From Viridibacterium sp047600765 (lineage in GTDB: Bacteria > Pseudomonadota > Gammaproteobacteria > Burkholderiales > Rhodocyclaceae), in the NCBI GenBank assembly GCA_047600765.1, contig JASGKF010000002.1, positions 434,001-498,000 of the forward strand: DNA of 64,000 nt. The letters are read 5' to 3'. A program made the translations under genes and the position numbers. Under the pieces are notes generated by a model. The model was not told where the DNA came from. It saw only the letters and a list, made by a program, of their open reading frames with translations, and did not search any database. Position 1 is the stretch's first letter. Each line of letters opens with the position of its first letter. This document shows positions 33,483 to 43,314 of the stretch, piece after piece.

Positions 33483-35471
33483 ATGGAAGGCATGGAGCGA
33501 GCGCGCCAACTTTTTCTTGATGCGCTAGCCTTGGTTGAGTGCGGGCAGCATGGGGACGCATTGCCATTGCTCGAGTTGGCACACGAGTTGATGCCTGAGC
33601 GGGTCTCGATATTGGTGAATCTGTCAGCGGTCTTGCTGAAATTGGGAGAACGCGAGCGTGCCCATGACAAAGCTCTCCGGGCGACAGAACTGGATCCCGG
33701 AAGCGAGCAAGCGTGGCTGAATCTGGGGGCCTGTCTCGACCCTGCCGAGGCGGCGCCCGCTTATGAGCGGGCGGTTACGCTGAACGCTGATTCGGCGGAT
33801 GCCTGGTTTAGTCTGGCCAACTGTCAGTTGGCGTTGCGCCAGTATCATGCTGCGCTCAGTGGTTTCGAGAGGGCGCTGCTACTTGACCCCGAGGCGCCGA
33901 CGACCTGGATGCAGCGAGGAGCTGTCCTGTGTCGGTTAGGGCAGGCAGACGAAGCGGTTGCCTCGCAGAAACGGGCACTCAACCTCAAGCCGGCTTGGGC
34001 TGCAGGGTGGTTCAATCACGGCAATTTGCTGCACGAGCTCAGGGACTACAAAGCATCAGCAGACGCGTATGCCAAAGCATTGGCGGTTGACCCAACCCAT
34101 CCTTTTGTCAGAGGAAACCTCCTGCATGCACGCATGCTGCTCTGTGACTGGCGTGACTATCAGTCGCTGCTAGCGGAGATTGAAAGGGGGATAAAGGCTG
34201 GTGAGAAATCGGCTGAACCGTTCGGCTATCAGGCTTTGGGAAGAGATGCCTGGCTGTTGCGGCGCTGCGCCGAGATCGTTGCTGGGGCTACATTGCCGCC
34301 GCCACCTCCGTGCTCCCGCGTACCGGAAGTTGGTACGCAACAAATCCGGCTCGGTTACGTCGCTGGCGAGTTCCGAAATCAGGCTACGTCCATTCTGGCG
34401 GTCGAGCTATTCGAGTTGCATGACAAAGAGCGTTTCAAAGTGTTTGCTTTTGATAGCGGATGGGACGACGGTAGCCCCGTTCGGAAGCGCTTGGCTGCGG
34501 CTTTTGACGAGATCGTCGATGTTGGCGGCATGGCAGATCGCGACGTGGCAGATGAGATCAGGAAAAGAAAAATCGACATTCTCGTCAACTTGAATGGGTA
34601 TTTTGGCTTGGCACGCAACGCTGTTTTTTGCATGCGTCCCAGTCCTATCCAGGTGAACTATCTGGGTTTCCCGGGGACGCTAGGGAGTGCGTCCTTGGAC
34701 TACATCATCGGGGATGAGTGGGTTACGCCAGAGAAGTACGACAAAGCTTACGTTGAAAAGGTGGTGCGCCTGCCGGACAGCTACCAGGTGAACGACAGCA
34801 AGCGTCAGATTGCGCAGCAGATCGAAACGCGTCAGCAGTATGGGTTGCCCGAGGATGCGTTTGTCTATTGTTGTTTCAACAACTGTTACAAGATAACGCC
34901 GGAAATATTTGAGGTCTGGATGCGAGTTCTTTCGCGTGTGCCAGGCAGTGTGCTCTGGCTATTGCGGGACAGTGAAGACTCTGTGGTGAATTTGCGGCGC
35001 GAGGCCGCATCTCGCGGCGTAGATGCGCAGCGCTTGATATTCGCAGAGCGTGCTCAGACCGAACAACACCTGGCACGGCACGCATTGGCTGATTTGTTCC
35101 TGGACACATTGCCTTACAACGCGCATACGACAGCAAGCGATGCGCTTTGGGCAGGACTGCCATTGCTGACCTGCCCCGGTGAAACCTTCCCGAGCCGAGT
35201 CGCGGCCAGTCTGCTTGCTGCGGTCGGATTGGTCGAGCTGATTGCGGGCAGCTTGACCGAATACGAGGACAAGGCCGTGGCGTTGGCGGGCGGGCCTGAG
35301 TTGATGAGTTTGCGCAACCGACTCGTGCAGGGTAGGAGTGCCGTGCCCTTATTCAACACGCTGCGCTACACCCGCCATCTCGAGTCGGCTTATGAACAGA
35401 TGTTTCAACGTTGGCAGCAAGGCTTGGCTCCGGCCCCCATGCGAATTTCGCCAGTTGGCCTGCAGGCCTGA
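33483..35471 (+). CDS. TPR-containing O-GlcNAc-transferase-like glycosyltransferase (GT41/SPINDLY)
   Basis: The 662-residue protein has about six TPR units (10-245) and a C-terminal GT41 catalytic region (about 290-650) related to eukaryotic O-GlcNAc transferase. Recognisable blocks are G-Y-V-A-G-E-F-R-N-Q, Q-V-N-Y-L-G-F-P-G-T, N-C-Y-K-I-T-P (the UDP-contact lysine), N-A-H-T-T-A-S-D-A-L-W-A-G and P-G-E-T-F-P-S-R-V-A. The His equivalent to human OGT His498 (in F-G-N-H-P-T) is Gln here. The family moves sugar from UDP or GDP donors to Ser/Thr of cytoplasmic proteins. The ATG at 33483 has GGAG eight bases upstream. It leads a block with two GT9-like TPR proteins. Confidence 0.88.
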   Translation: MEGMERARQLFLDALALVECGQHGDALPLLELAHELMPERVSILVNLSAVLLKLGERERAHDKALRATELDPGSEQAWLNLGACLDPAEAAPAYERAVTLNADSADAWFSLANCQLALRQYHAALSGFERALLLDPEAPTTWMQRGAVLCRLGQADEAVASQKRALNLKPAWAAGWFNHGNLLHELRDYKASADAYAKALAVDPTHPFVRGNLLHARMLLCDWRDYQSLLAEIERGIKAGEKSAEPFGYQALGRDAWLLRRCAEIVAGATLPPPPPCSRVPEVGTQQIRLGYVAGEFRNQATSILAVELFELHDKERFKVFAFDSGWDDGSPVRKRLAAAFDEIVDVGGMADRDVADEIRKRKIDILVNLNGYFGLARNAVFCMRPSPIQVNYLGFPGTLGSASLDYIIGDEWVTPEKYDKAYVEKVVRLPDSYQVNDSKRQIAQQIETRQQYGLPEDAFVYCCFNNCYKITPEIFEVWMRVLSRVPGSVLWLLRDSEDSVVNLRREAASRGVDAQRLIFAERAQTEQHLARHALADLFLDTLPYNAHTTASDALWAGLPLLTCPGETFPSRVAASLLAAVGLVELIAGSLTEYEDKAVALAGGPELMSLRNRLVQGRSAVPLFNTLRYTRHLESAYEQMFQRWQQGLAPAPMRISPVGLQA

Positions 35472-35547
35472 AATGCTGGAGGCTGCGGCCTAAATTTCTA
35501 GTCCGAAAGCGGCATGCGACAATCTGTATTTTCATCGCGGGTGATGT

Positions 35548-37050
35548 GTGGGCAAGCGAAAACCGTCTTCGATGCGTGATCTTTCAGCGGCCCCGCAGCA
35601 AACCGCTGCGTGGCAAGGCTTGTTTGACATGGCTGTGGCGGCACACCAGCACGGAGCTTTGCCGCAAGCGGAGCCCATGTACCGCGAAGTGTTGCGCTTG
35701 GTGCCTCGGCACCATCAGGCTCTGCATCTCTTGGGGTTGTTGCTGCATCAACGCGGTGAGCATGAGGGGGCGCTAGCTCTGATAGACCGCGCGCTGGGAT
35801 TGCAACCGGAGTTCCCTGTCGCATTGAACAACCGCGGTGCTGTCTTGTGCAGTCTCAAGCGTTTTGACGAGGCACTGGTTTCTTACAACGCAGCCCTGAC
35901 GTTGTCGCCTGACTATGCGGATGCTTTGATCAGTCGTGCTGCTGTTTTGATGCAGTTGCGGCAAGGTGACGCCGCCTTGCGCGATTGCGACAAAGCGATT
36001 GCGTTAGCACCTTCTCTGGCTGAGGCGTGGAACAATCGCGGCATTCTGCTTCAAGATCGGCACCGCTTCGAAGAAGCCATGCAGGCGTATGTCGAGTCGA
36101 TTCGATTGGCGCCGGGCTATGCGGACGCACACTGGAATCTGGCACGTTGTTGCCTCTTGATCGGTGATTACGCTCAGGGCTGGCTTGAATATGAGTGGCG
36201 TTGGCGACGCAGAAGGTTTACGTCAGTGCCGCGGAACTTTTCGCAACCCAGGTGGCAGGGGGAGGCTCTGGCTGGGCAGGCACTCCTGTTGCACGCCGAG
36301 CAGGGGCTCGGCGACACGCTGCAGTGCTTGCGCTATGTGCCGATGGTCGTTGCGAGTGGTGCGCAAGTATGGCTTGAGGTGCAGGTGGAACTGAAGCCTT
36401 TAGTGCAAAACTTGACGGGAGTGGCAGGTGTGTTGGCCTACGGCGAGTCTTTGCCATCCTTTGATCTGCATTGCCCTCTGTTGAGCTTGCCGTTGATCTT
36501 CCGTACGACGGTGGACTCCGTGCCACCCGCGCAGAGCTTGTTCGTTGATGAGGCCTTGCAGTCTGACTGGGCAAGCAAGTTGGGGCCGAGCGTGGGGCTT
36601 CGCGTAGGAGTTGTATGGTCTGGTAACCCTTCCCAGCAGGACAACGATCTACGATCTTTGCCCTTGAGCGACCTTGTCGCTGCGATGCCTGCCGGTGTAG
36701 AGCTGATCAGCTTGCAGAAGGAGCTGCGCACCGATGCAGAGCGGCAGATCGTAGCCAGCGGACGGGTACGACATTTCGGCGACGCCTTGCGCGATTTTTC
36801 CGACACGGCGGCTCTGTTGAAGGAGGTAGATGTGGTGGTGTCGGTCTGCACCTCGGTCGCTCATCTTGCTGGCGTGATGGGCGCTCCGCTCGAGGTGATG
36901 CTGCAGTACGCCCACGATTGGCGCTGGTTGCTGGATCGCGATGACAGCCCCTGGTACCCCACCGCACGCTTGCATCGGCAAGTGGTGCAGGGTGACTGGC
37001 AGCCGGTTCTGGCCGGCGTGGCGGATGCTGTGCGAAAGAGGCTGGCATGA
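35548..37050 (+). CDS. TPR protein with C-terminal GT9-like glycosyltransferase domain (3)
   Basis: The 500-residue protein shares the architecture of the genes at 24892-28082: four to five TPR units (about 25-200) followed by the GT9-like domain. The domain holds H-A-E-Q-G-L-G-D-T-L-Q-C-L-R, G-V-V-W-S-G-N-P, I-S-L-Q-K-E-L-R, D-T-A-A-L-L-K-E-V-D and T-S-V-A-H-L-A-G-V-M-G-A-P, ending with D-W-R-W-L-L-D-R-D-D-S-P-W-Y. The start is taken as GTG at 35548, giving a basic tail like that of protein 2; an ATG at 35572 is the alternative. It is translationally coupled to the next gene. Confidence 0.8.
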   Translation: MGKRKPSSMRDLSAAPQQTAAWQGLFDMAVAAHQHGALPQAEPMYREVLRLVPRHHQALHLLGLLLHQRGEHEGALALIDRALGLQPEFPVALNNRGAVLCSLKRFDEALVSYNAALTLSPDYADALISRAAVLMQLRQGDAALRDCDKAIALAPSLAEAWNNRGILLQDRHRFEEAMQAYVESIRLAPGYADAHWNLARCCLLIGDYAQGWLEYEWRWRRRRFTSVPRNFSQPRWQGEALAGQALLLHAEQGLGDTLQCLRYVPMVVASGAQVWLEVQVELKPLVQNLTGVAGVLAYGESLPSFDLHCPLLSLPLIFRTTVDSVPPAQSLFVDEALQSDWASKLGPSVGLRVGVVWSGNPSQQDNDLRSLPLSDLVAAMPAGVELISLQKELRTDAERQIVASGRVRHFGDALRDFSDTAALLKEVDVVVSVCTSVAHLAGVMGAPLEVMLQYAHDWRWLLDRDDSPWYPTARLHRQVVQGDWQPVLAGVADAVRKRLA

Positions 37051-38537
37051 GTCACATTTTTGCGCCGTCTCCCGGGCGTGGGGGAGATGACGGTTTGGCT
37101 ATGTTGTGGCAGATGGCTGTGGCCTGTCATCAGCGTGGCGAGATGGACAAGGCCGAGCCCATCTATCGCGAGTTGTTGCGCCAGCAGCCGGAAAACCCGG
37201 CGCCACTGCAGATGCTGGGCGCCTTGCGCTTGCAATGCGGAGACCCGACCGAGGCGTTAGCGCTGCTGGATCGGGCGCTGGCACAGCGCGATGATCTTGG
37301 CGAGGCGTGGAATAACCGCGGTATTGCGCTCAAGGCCTTGGGGCGATTACCCGAGGCGCTGGCATCACACGAGCGGGCTTTGGCGCTCGATGCGCAGAAC
37401 ATGCCTGCGCTGAGCAATCGCGCAGCAGTGTTGGGTGATTTGCAGCGCATGGATGAGGCGCTCTTGGACCTTGATCAGGTCTTGGCCCAACACCCTGATT
37501 TGCCAGCACTGCATAACAACCGCGGCGTATTGCTGCAGGATCTGCGTCGCTTCGATGAAGCCCTGCTGGCGTACGGCAAGGCCATTGCCTTGGCACCGGA
37601 CTACGCGGACGCGCACTGGAACGAGGCGCGTTGTCGCCTGCTTATGGGGGACTACATCCCGGGCTGGGCGAAATACGAGTGTCGCTGGCAGCGTGAGGAC
37701 TTTGCTGCCGCGAGACGGAACTTCCGCTCTCCACAATGGGACGGCGGCGCACTGCGGGGCAAGACCATCCTTTTGCATGCCGAGCAAGGCATGGGTGACA
37801 CCATGCAGTTTCTGCGTTTCGTGCCGTTGGTGGTGGCTGCAGGAGGTCGCGTGGTTCTTGAGGTGCAGCGCCCACTGTTGCTCCTTGCGCAACGGATACC
37901 TGACTTGGTGGCTGTGCGCGCAGCAGGGGATCGCCTGCCCGCATTTGATGTGCACTGCCCCTTGATGAGCTTGCCTTACGTGCTGGGAACGACGCTGGCG
38001 ACTGTGCCGGCAGACATTCCTTATCTGTACGCAGATGCGGGGCTAAGCGCGCAGTGGGCGGCGAAGCTTGCGCATGACGGTGCGCGCAAACTGCGTATCG
38101 GCATCATGTGGAGTGGCAATGCAGCACAGAAAGACAATCATCTGCGCTCTCTGGCACTGCGGGACTTCTTGCCCCTCGTGCGAGAGAACGTGGAACTGAT
38201 CAGTCTGCAGAAGGACTTGGTCAGCAATGAAGAGCGAGAAATTGTTGCTGCTGGCAAAGTACAGCATTTCGGTGCGTCGATGGACGACACTGCGGCCTTG
38301 ATGATGAACCTTGATCTCGTGATCTCGGTGTGCACGTCGATGGCGCATCTCGCTGGTGCACTGGGGTGTCCGTTGTGGGTGTTGCTGCAATCGGCGTCAG
38401 ACTGGCGCTGGTTGCTCGATCGCAATGATTCGCCCTGGTACCCGAGCGCTCGCTTGTTCCGTCAGGAGCGCAGCGGAGAGTGGGGCCCCGTCATCCAGGA
38501 CGTGGTGGATTCGCTCGCGGCTTTTCCTGCACGCTGA
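37047..38537 (+). CDS. TPR protein with C-terminal GT9-like glycosyltransferase domain (4)
   Basis: The 496-residue protein is the closest paralogue of the preceding protein: TPR units at about 22-195, then H-A-E-Q-G-M-G-D-T-M-Q-F-L-R, G-I-M-W-S-G-N-A and the D-W-R-W-L-L-D-R-N-D-S-P-W-Y-P-S ending. The region around residue 415 reads F-G-A-S-M-D-D-T-A-A-L, slightly shorter than F-S-D-T-A-A-L in its relatives. Its ATG overlaps the previous stop by four bases. Together with the GT41 gene it forms a three-gene unit; 270 bases without a gene follow. Confidence 0.8.
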   Translation: MSHIFAPSPGRGGDDGLAMLWQMAVACHQRGEMDKAEPIYRELLRQQPENPAPLQMLGALRLQCGDPTEALALLDRALAQRDDLGEAWNNRGIALKALGRLPEALASHERALALDAQNMPALSNRAAVLGDLQRMDEALLDLDQVLAQHPDLPALHNNRGVLLQDLRRFDEALLAYGKAIALAPDYADAHWNEARCRLLMGDYIPGWAKYECRWQREDFAAARRNFRSPQWDGGALRGKTILLHAEQGMGDTMQFLRFVPLVVAAGGRVVLEVQRPLLLLAQRIPDLVAVRAAGDRLPAFDVHCPLMSLPYVLGTTLATVPADIPYLYADAGLSAQWAAKLAHDGARKLRIGIMWSGNAAQKDNHLRSLALRDFLPLVRENVELISLQKDLVSNEEREIVAAGKVQHFGASMDDTAALMMNLDLVISVCTSMAHLAGALGCPLWVLLQSASDWRWLLDRNDSPWYPSARLFRQERSGEWGPVIQDVVDSLAAFPAR

Positions 38538-38810
38538 GCACACGCCGCACAACCCTCCGAAGTTTCCGTTCGTCCCCGCCGTGAAGCTTGTTGTGACCGT
38601 TTTCGCGTTCCACACAATCTTCCGCGTGTTACCGTTTCGCAGCCCGCACTGATGGCGGGTTTGGTACGCCCCCGCCGCAGCCCCTCAGGGCTGTGTTGCT
38701 TCGCACAAGGCAGGTGAATCGTGATGGTTCGCGCGGGAGGTTCAGACAAGCTGGGGCAATGACCCCGGTGATTGCGTCGTGGCACGGCGGCGTTTGTTGA
38801 GGGGATTTGG

Positions 38811-40740
38811 ATGAAACGAAAGTGGAACTGGACCGGGGGCGCGAAGCCTCTGGGGCGAAGCATCGCCATCATGGCGATGCTGATGGCAGGCGCAGCACAG
38901 GCCTACAACGAAGCGCCTGAACTGGCGGCGGCGGTCAAGCTGGGCAAGCTGCCTCCTGTGGCTCAGCGCTTGCCGAACAAGCCAGAGGTGATCAAACCGC
39001 TGCACTCGATCGGCAGCTATGGCGGCGCTCTGCGCTCGGCGCTGCGTGGCAGTGGAGACGGCAACGCCATCCTGCGTTTCGTCAGCCCGCAGGGGCTGGT
39101 GCGCTGGAACAAGAGTTTCTCGGGGCTTGAAGGCAACCTCGCTGAAAGCTGGACGGTCAGTTCGGATGCGTCCGAGTTCACCTTCAAGCTGCGCCCGGGC
39201 ATCAAGTGGTCCGACGGCAAGCCTTTCACCACCGAGGACATCCTGTTCTCGATGAATGATCTGGTCGGCAATCAGCAGTTCTTCCCGTCGGCCCCGAGTC
39301 GTTACGTGGCAGACGGCAAGTTCGTGAAGGTCGACAGGCTGGACGACCGTACCGTGCGCTTCAAGTTCGCGCGCTCGTTCCGCACCTTCACCGAAGAGCT
39401 GGCAACTCCGCTGGGCCAGCACCCGGTGCTGTACCCCAAGCACTATTGCCAGCAGTTCCACCCCAAGTACAACCCGCGGGTCGAGGACGAGGTGCGTGCA
39501 CTGCGCGTGCAGGACTGGATGTCGCTGATGCGTCTGAAGTGCGGTGACCTCGAAGTGGTGACGCGTTGGGGCAATCCGGAAAAGCCGACGCTGGACCCGT
39601 GGGTGATCGAGCAGCCCTACCACGGTGGCGCGACGCGCGTGACCATGCGCCGCAATCCCTACTTCTGGCAGGTCGACACGGCAGGCAACCAGCTGCCCTA
39701 TATCGACAGGCTCGAATTCAAGGTGGTCTCGGATATCGAAACCATCATCCTGGCGGCGGTCAGTGGTCAGCTGGACTTGCAGATCCGCCACATCCAGAAC
39801 ACGCAGAACCTGCCCCTGCTGAGCGAGAACGAAACCAAGGGACGGTACAAGATGCTGGCTCTGCCGGACATCAACTCCACCGCCGCGGGGATCTTCATCA
39901 ACCAGTTCGACGAAGAACGAGAAGTTGCGCCCGTTCTTCCGCAACAAGGAATTCCGCGTTGCGCTGTCACTGGGCATGTATCGCCAGGAGATCAACGACC
40001 TGGTGTTCCTCGGGCAGGGTGAGCCCTGGCAGATCGGCCCTGCGCGCGCCAACAAGTTCTACAACGACCGCCTGGCCAAGCAGTACACCAAGTACGACCT
40101 CAAGGCAGCCAATGCCCTGCTCGACAAGGTGGGTCTGACGAAGCGTGATGCAGATGGCTATCGTCAGTACCCGACGGGTGGGCGCGTGAGCATGGGGGTC
40201 ATCGTCAGCATGGGTTCGCAGTACCAGATCGACATGCTGGAAGTGTTGCGCAAGCAATGGGCGAAGCTGGGTCTGGACCTGCAGATCCTGGCCTCCGAGC
40301 GCACGCTGTACTACGACCGCGCAAGTGCCAACGACTACGACATGAGCGTGGACCAGATCGCTGGTGGCTATGACCCGACGCAGGATCTGCGTGGCGTCCT
40401 CGCCATTCACCCGCGCGAGTCGCGTCAGAGCCTGCTGTGGGTGCAGTGGTACGAGAGCGGCGGCAAGCGTGGCGAAGAGCCGCCGGCCAGCATGAAGAAG
40501 CGTCTGCAGCTCTACGATCAGTGGAAGGACGCGAAGACCGATGCAGAAGCCGATCCGCTGTTCCGCCAGATCCTTGATATCGCTGCCGACGAACTCGAAG
40601 TGCTGGGCACCGTCTCGCCACCCAAGGCCAACGGTATCCGCAACGCACGCTTGCAGAACGTCTACGACAAGATGCCCTGGGGCTGGACTTACCCGACACC
40701 GGGACCGTCCATGCTGCAGCAGTACTACTTCAGCAAGTAA
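38811..40740 (+). pseudogene. Peptide/nickel-type ABC transporter substrate-binding protein, frameshifted
   Basis: Two adjoining frames together encode one family-5 extracellular solute-binding protein of about 642 residues. The first part has a signal peptide (cleavage after A-A-Q-A) and the usual S-F-x-L-R-P-G-I-K-W-S-D-G-K-P-F block. At about 39915 one extra G changes frame; omitting it gives N-Q-F-D-E-N-E-K-L-R-P-F-F-R-N-K-E-F-R, a typical family sequence. The rest runs to 40740 without damage. Large SBP-5 proteins bind oligopeptides or oligosaccharides in the periplasm; no permease genes are adjacent. The start at 38811 has GAGGGG ten bases upstream. Confidence 0.85.
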
Positions 40741-40754
40741 GCACGATGTACCCG

Positions 40755-40781
40755 GAAACGGCGCCTGCGGGCGCCGTTTTC
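40755..40781. terminator. Bidirectional terminator between the binding-protein and aminotransferase genes
   Basis: GAAAACGGCGCC-like arms (GAAACGGCGCC/GGCGCCGTTTTC) flank TGCG. It ends with TTTTCATTT on the rightward strand. It overlaps the last two bases of the convergent aminotransferase stop region. Confidence 0.85.
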
Positions 40782-41919
40782 ATTTGAGCCGCGCGATGGC
40801 CGCATCCAGCGTGGCTTCCTGCTTGGCAAAGCAGAAGCGCACCAGCCCCTGCTGGCGGCCATCGGCGTGGAACACCGAGACCGGGATGCAGGCCACGCCG
40901 CGCTCGATGGTGAGCCAGCGTGCAAACGCGACGTCATCGAGGTCGTCGCGGATGCTGCGGTAGTCGGCGAGCTGGAAGTAGGTGCCACGACTCGGGGTGA
41001 GCTGGAAGCCCGCTTCGCGCAGGCCGCTTGCCAGCCGGTCGCGGCGACTTTCGAAGAACGCCGGCAGGGATTGCCAGTGTGTGGGGTCACGCAGCACTTC
41101 GACGAGCGCATGCTGGGCGGGCGCATTGACGCAGAACACCAGGAACTGGTGGATCTTGCGGAACTCCGCCGTCAGGGCCGGTGGCGCCACGCAGTAACCG
41201 ATCTTCCAGCCTGTGGCGTGAAAGGTCTTGCCGAACGAGTACACCGCGAAGCTGCGTGAGCGCAGGCGAGGGTGCGCCAGCACGCTGCGATGCGCCACGT
41301 CGTCGTACACCAGGTGTTCATAGACTTCGTCAGCCAGCACCAGCAGATCGTGGCGCTCGGTGATGTCAGCCAGCGCATCGAGGTCGGCCGCAGTGAACAC
41401 CCCCGTGGAAGGGTTGTTCGGGTTGTTGATGAGGATCATGCGCGTGCGCGGGGTCACCGCATCGGCCACGACAGTCCAGTCGATGCCGCCATCGGCCAGT
41501 GCGCTGATGCGTATGGCATGTGCGCCCTGCGCGGCGATGGCCGGGGCGTAACTGTCGTAGCTCGGGTCGATCACGATGGCTTCGTCACCCGCATGCAGCA
41601 CGGCCGCGACGGCGGTGAAGATGGCCTGTGTGGCGCCGGCCGTGATGGTGATCTCGCTGTCAGCATCCACCGCGACGGCACGGCTCTGCAGTAGCTTGCT
41701 GGCGATGGCTTCGCGCAAGGCTGGCAGGCCAGCCATTGGCGCGTACTGGTTGAAGCCGGCCTGCGCGGCGTGGTTCAGGGCCTCTATCAAGGCAGGCGGG
41801 CAGGCGTAGTCCGGAAAGCCCTGTGACAGGTTGATGGCGCCATGCTCGTTGGCGAGCTGGCTCATCACTGTGAAGATGGTTGTGCCGGTCTGAGGCAGCT
41901 TGGATCGTATGGTCGTCAT
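40780..41919 (-). CDS. PLP-dependent methionine/aromatic aminotransferase (YbdL-like)
   Basis: The 379-residue fold-type I aminotransferase has the I-N-L-S-Q-G-F-P-D-Y opening and N-N-P-N-N-P-S-T-G near residue 165. It also carries the PLP lysine in S-F-G-K-T-F-H-A-T-G-W near 237 and the C-terminal V-R-F-C-F-A-K. This pattern matches YbdL and related methionine aminotransferases that transaminate methionine, His or Phe with 2-oxo acids. The start at 41919 gives M-T-T-I-R-S-K-L-P. It is divergent from the binding-protein gene at 42045 across 125 bases. Confidence 0.88.
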   Translation of the reverse strand: MTTIRSKLPQTGTTIFTVMSQLANEHGAINLSQGFPDYACPPALIEALNHAAQAGFNQYAPMAGLPALREAIASKLLQSRAVAVDADSEITITAGATQAIFTAVAAVLHAGDEAIVIDPSYDSYAPAIAAQGAHAIRISALADGGIDWTVVADAVTPRTRMILINNPNNPSTGVFTAADLDALADITERHDLLVLADEVYEHLVYDDVAHRSVLAHPRLRSRSFAVYSFGKTFHATGWKIGYCVAPPALTAEFRKIHQFLVFCVNAPAQHALVEVLRDPTHWQSLPAFFESRRDRLASGLREAGFQLTPSRGTYFQLADYRSIRDDLDDVAFARWLTIERGVACIPVSVFHADGRQQGLVRFCFAKQEATLDAAIARLK

Positions 41920-42044
41920 GCTATCGGGTCGGGGTGTGCGCGCGGGGCAGGGGCATTCTGCCGCTTGCCGCGTGTAACAGAAAATTCATATATGACGGCG
42001 GCGCCCTCTGCACAATCCGCCCTGTTTTGTGCAGGGCAAAATCG

Positions 42045-43184
42045 ATGCAACGTCGCCAGTTTCTGAAGTCATCTCTCGCCGTATCCAGTTCGCTGATCTT
42101 ACCCGCAGGCAATGCTTGGGCTGCACGCGGCGAGTGGGTGGTCGGCCAATCGGTCGACCTGTCGGGCGACAACCAGAACATGGGGCGCGACTACTTCACC
42201 GGTGCCAAAATCGCCTTCGACCAGTCGAACCTCAACGGCGGTGTGCATGGCCGGCTGTGGCGACATGTGGTGCTCGACGACACCGGCAGTGCCGATCTGG
42301 CGGTGAGCAATACGCGCCGCCTGCTGCGCGAAGCAAACGCCAACTTCCTGTTCGGTTACACCAACGAGCCCTGTGTGCAGGCCGTGCTGCAATCTGCCGA
42401 GCTGCGCAACGCGGGCATGGTCTTGTTCGCCCCCCAGTGTGGCGTCAGCTTTCCCGGCGACGAGCAACGCGCCATCTACCTGCGCGCGACCTACGGCGAA
42501 GAAATCGTGGCCACCCTGCGACAGTATGCAGAGGGGCGCATCACCTCCTTCATGATCGTGCATACCAACGCACTGGCCAGCACTGCCGCTCGTGATGCCG
42601 CCCTGACGGTGCTGCGCGAGCGCGAGTTGCCGACCCCGGCGCTCAAGCTGCTGAGTGAAGACGGCAGCAACATGCAGGCGGTGGCAGAGGCCGTCCTGCG
42701 TGCTGCGCCACAGGTCGTCGTCATCCTTGCAGGGACCTTGCAGTCTGCGCTGCTGACCAAGCAGCTGCGTGCGCGTAATCCGGGCCTGTTCATCTGCGTG
42801 ACTTCAGGGGTCGATGCCACCGTGTTCCGGCAACTGGCTGGCCCTGCGATGTTGACAGGCGTGGTGTTCTCGCGCGTGGTACCCAATCCCGTCAAGGGCA
42901 CCGAGCCCATCGTGCGCGAATTCGGTCGCACCCTGACCAAGCTGCTCGACGAGACGCCGACCACCTCCAGCCTGGAGGGTTACATCGCAGCACGCGCCCT
43001 GATCCAGCTGGTGCAGCGCCAGGGCGATGCGAAGCGCGGCGAGCGCATGCCGGTCCTTGAGGCGGCGCGTGAGGCGGGCGTACTCGACTGCAGCGGCTGG
43101 CGTTTCGATTTCCGCCGGGGTGGGCGTGCCTCGCGTTATGCCGACACCAGCATCATCAGTCGCGACGGGGGCATGCTTGGCTGA
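42045..43184 (+). CDS. ABC-type branched-chain amino acid/urea binding protein (Peripla_BP_6)
   Basis: The 379-residue exported protein begins M-Q-R-R-Q-F-L-K-S-S, a twin-arginine-like leader with cleavage after A-W-A. The mature part opens V-G-Q-S-V-D-L-S-G, as in LivJ-type receptors, and has two Rossmann-like lobes. It could serve an ABC importer elsewhere or act as a sensor for a two-component or chemotaxis protein; no permease genes are adjacent. The ATG at 42045 was selected because all longer starts run into the region of the divergent gene. Confidence 0.82.
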   Translation: MQRRQFLKSSLAVSSSLILPAGNAWAARGEWVVGQSVDLSGDNQNMGRDYFTGAKIAFDQSNLNGGVHGRLWRHVVLDDTGSADLAVSNTRRLLREANANFLFGYTNEPCVQAVLQSAELRNAGMVLFAPQCGVSFPGDEQRAIYLRATYGEEIVATLRQYAEGRITSFMIVHTNALASTAARDAALTVLRERELPTPALKLLSEDGSNMQAVAEAVLRAAPQVVVILAGTLQSALLTKQLRARNPGLFICVTSGVDATVFRQLAGPAMLTGVVFSRVVPNPVKGTEPIVREFGRTLTKLLDETPTTSSLEGYIAARALIQLVQRQGDAKRGERMPVLEAAREAGVLDCSGWRFDFRRGGRASRYADTSIISRDGGMLG

Positions 43185-43314
43185 AACAAGGGGCGATTCT
43201 GCGGTCAGGCCGCTCTTCTTGAAAACTATGATGCACTGGCAACAAAACTGTTGATGCAATCAAGTTGCGTGTGTAGCATGCGCGCTTTCCGTTCCACGAC
43301 CCCGGAGAGCCCCC

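Noticed and set aside
38742..40055. 437-codon leftward open frame antisense to the peptide-binding protein gene
   Set aside because: The sense strand carries clear SBP-5 motifs and a signal peptide; the antisense frame has none.
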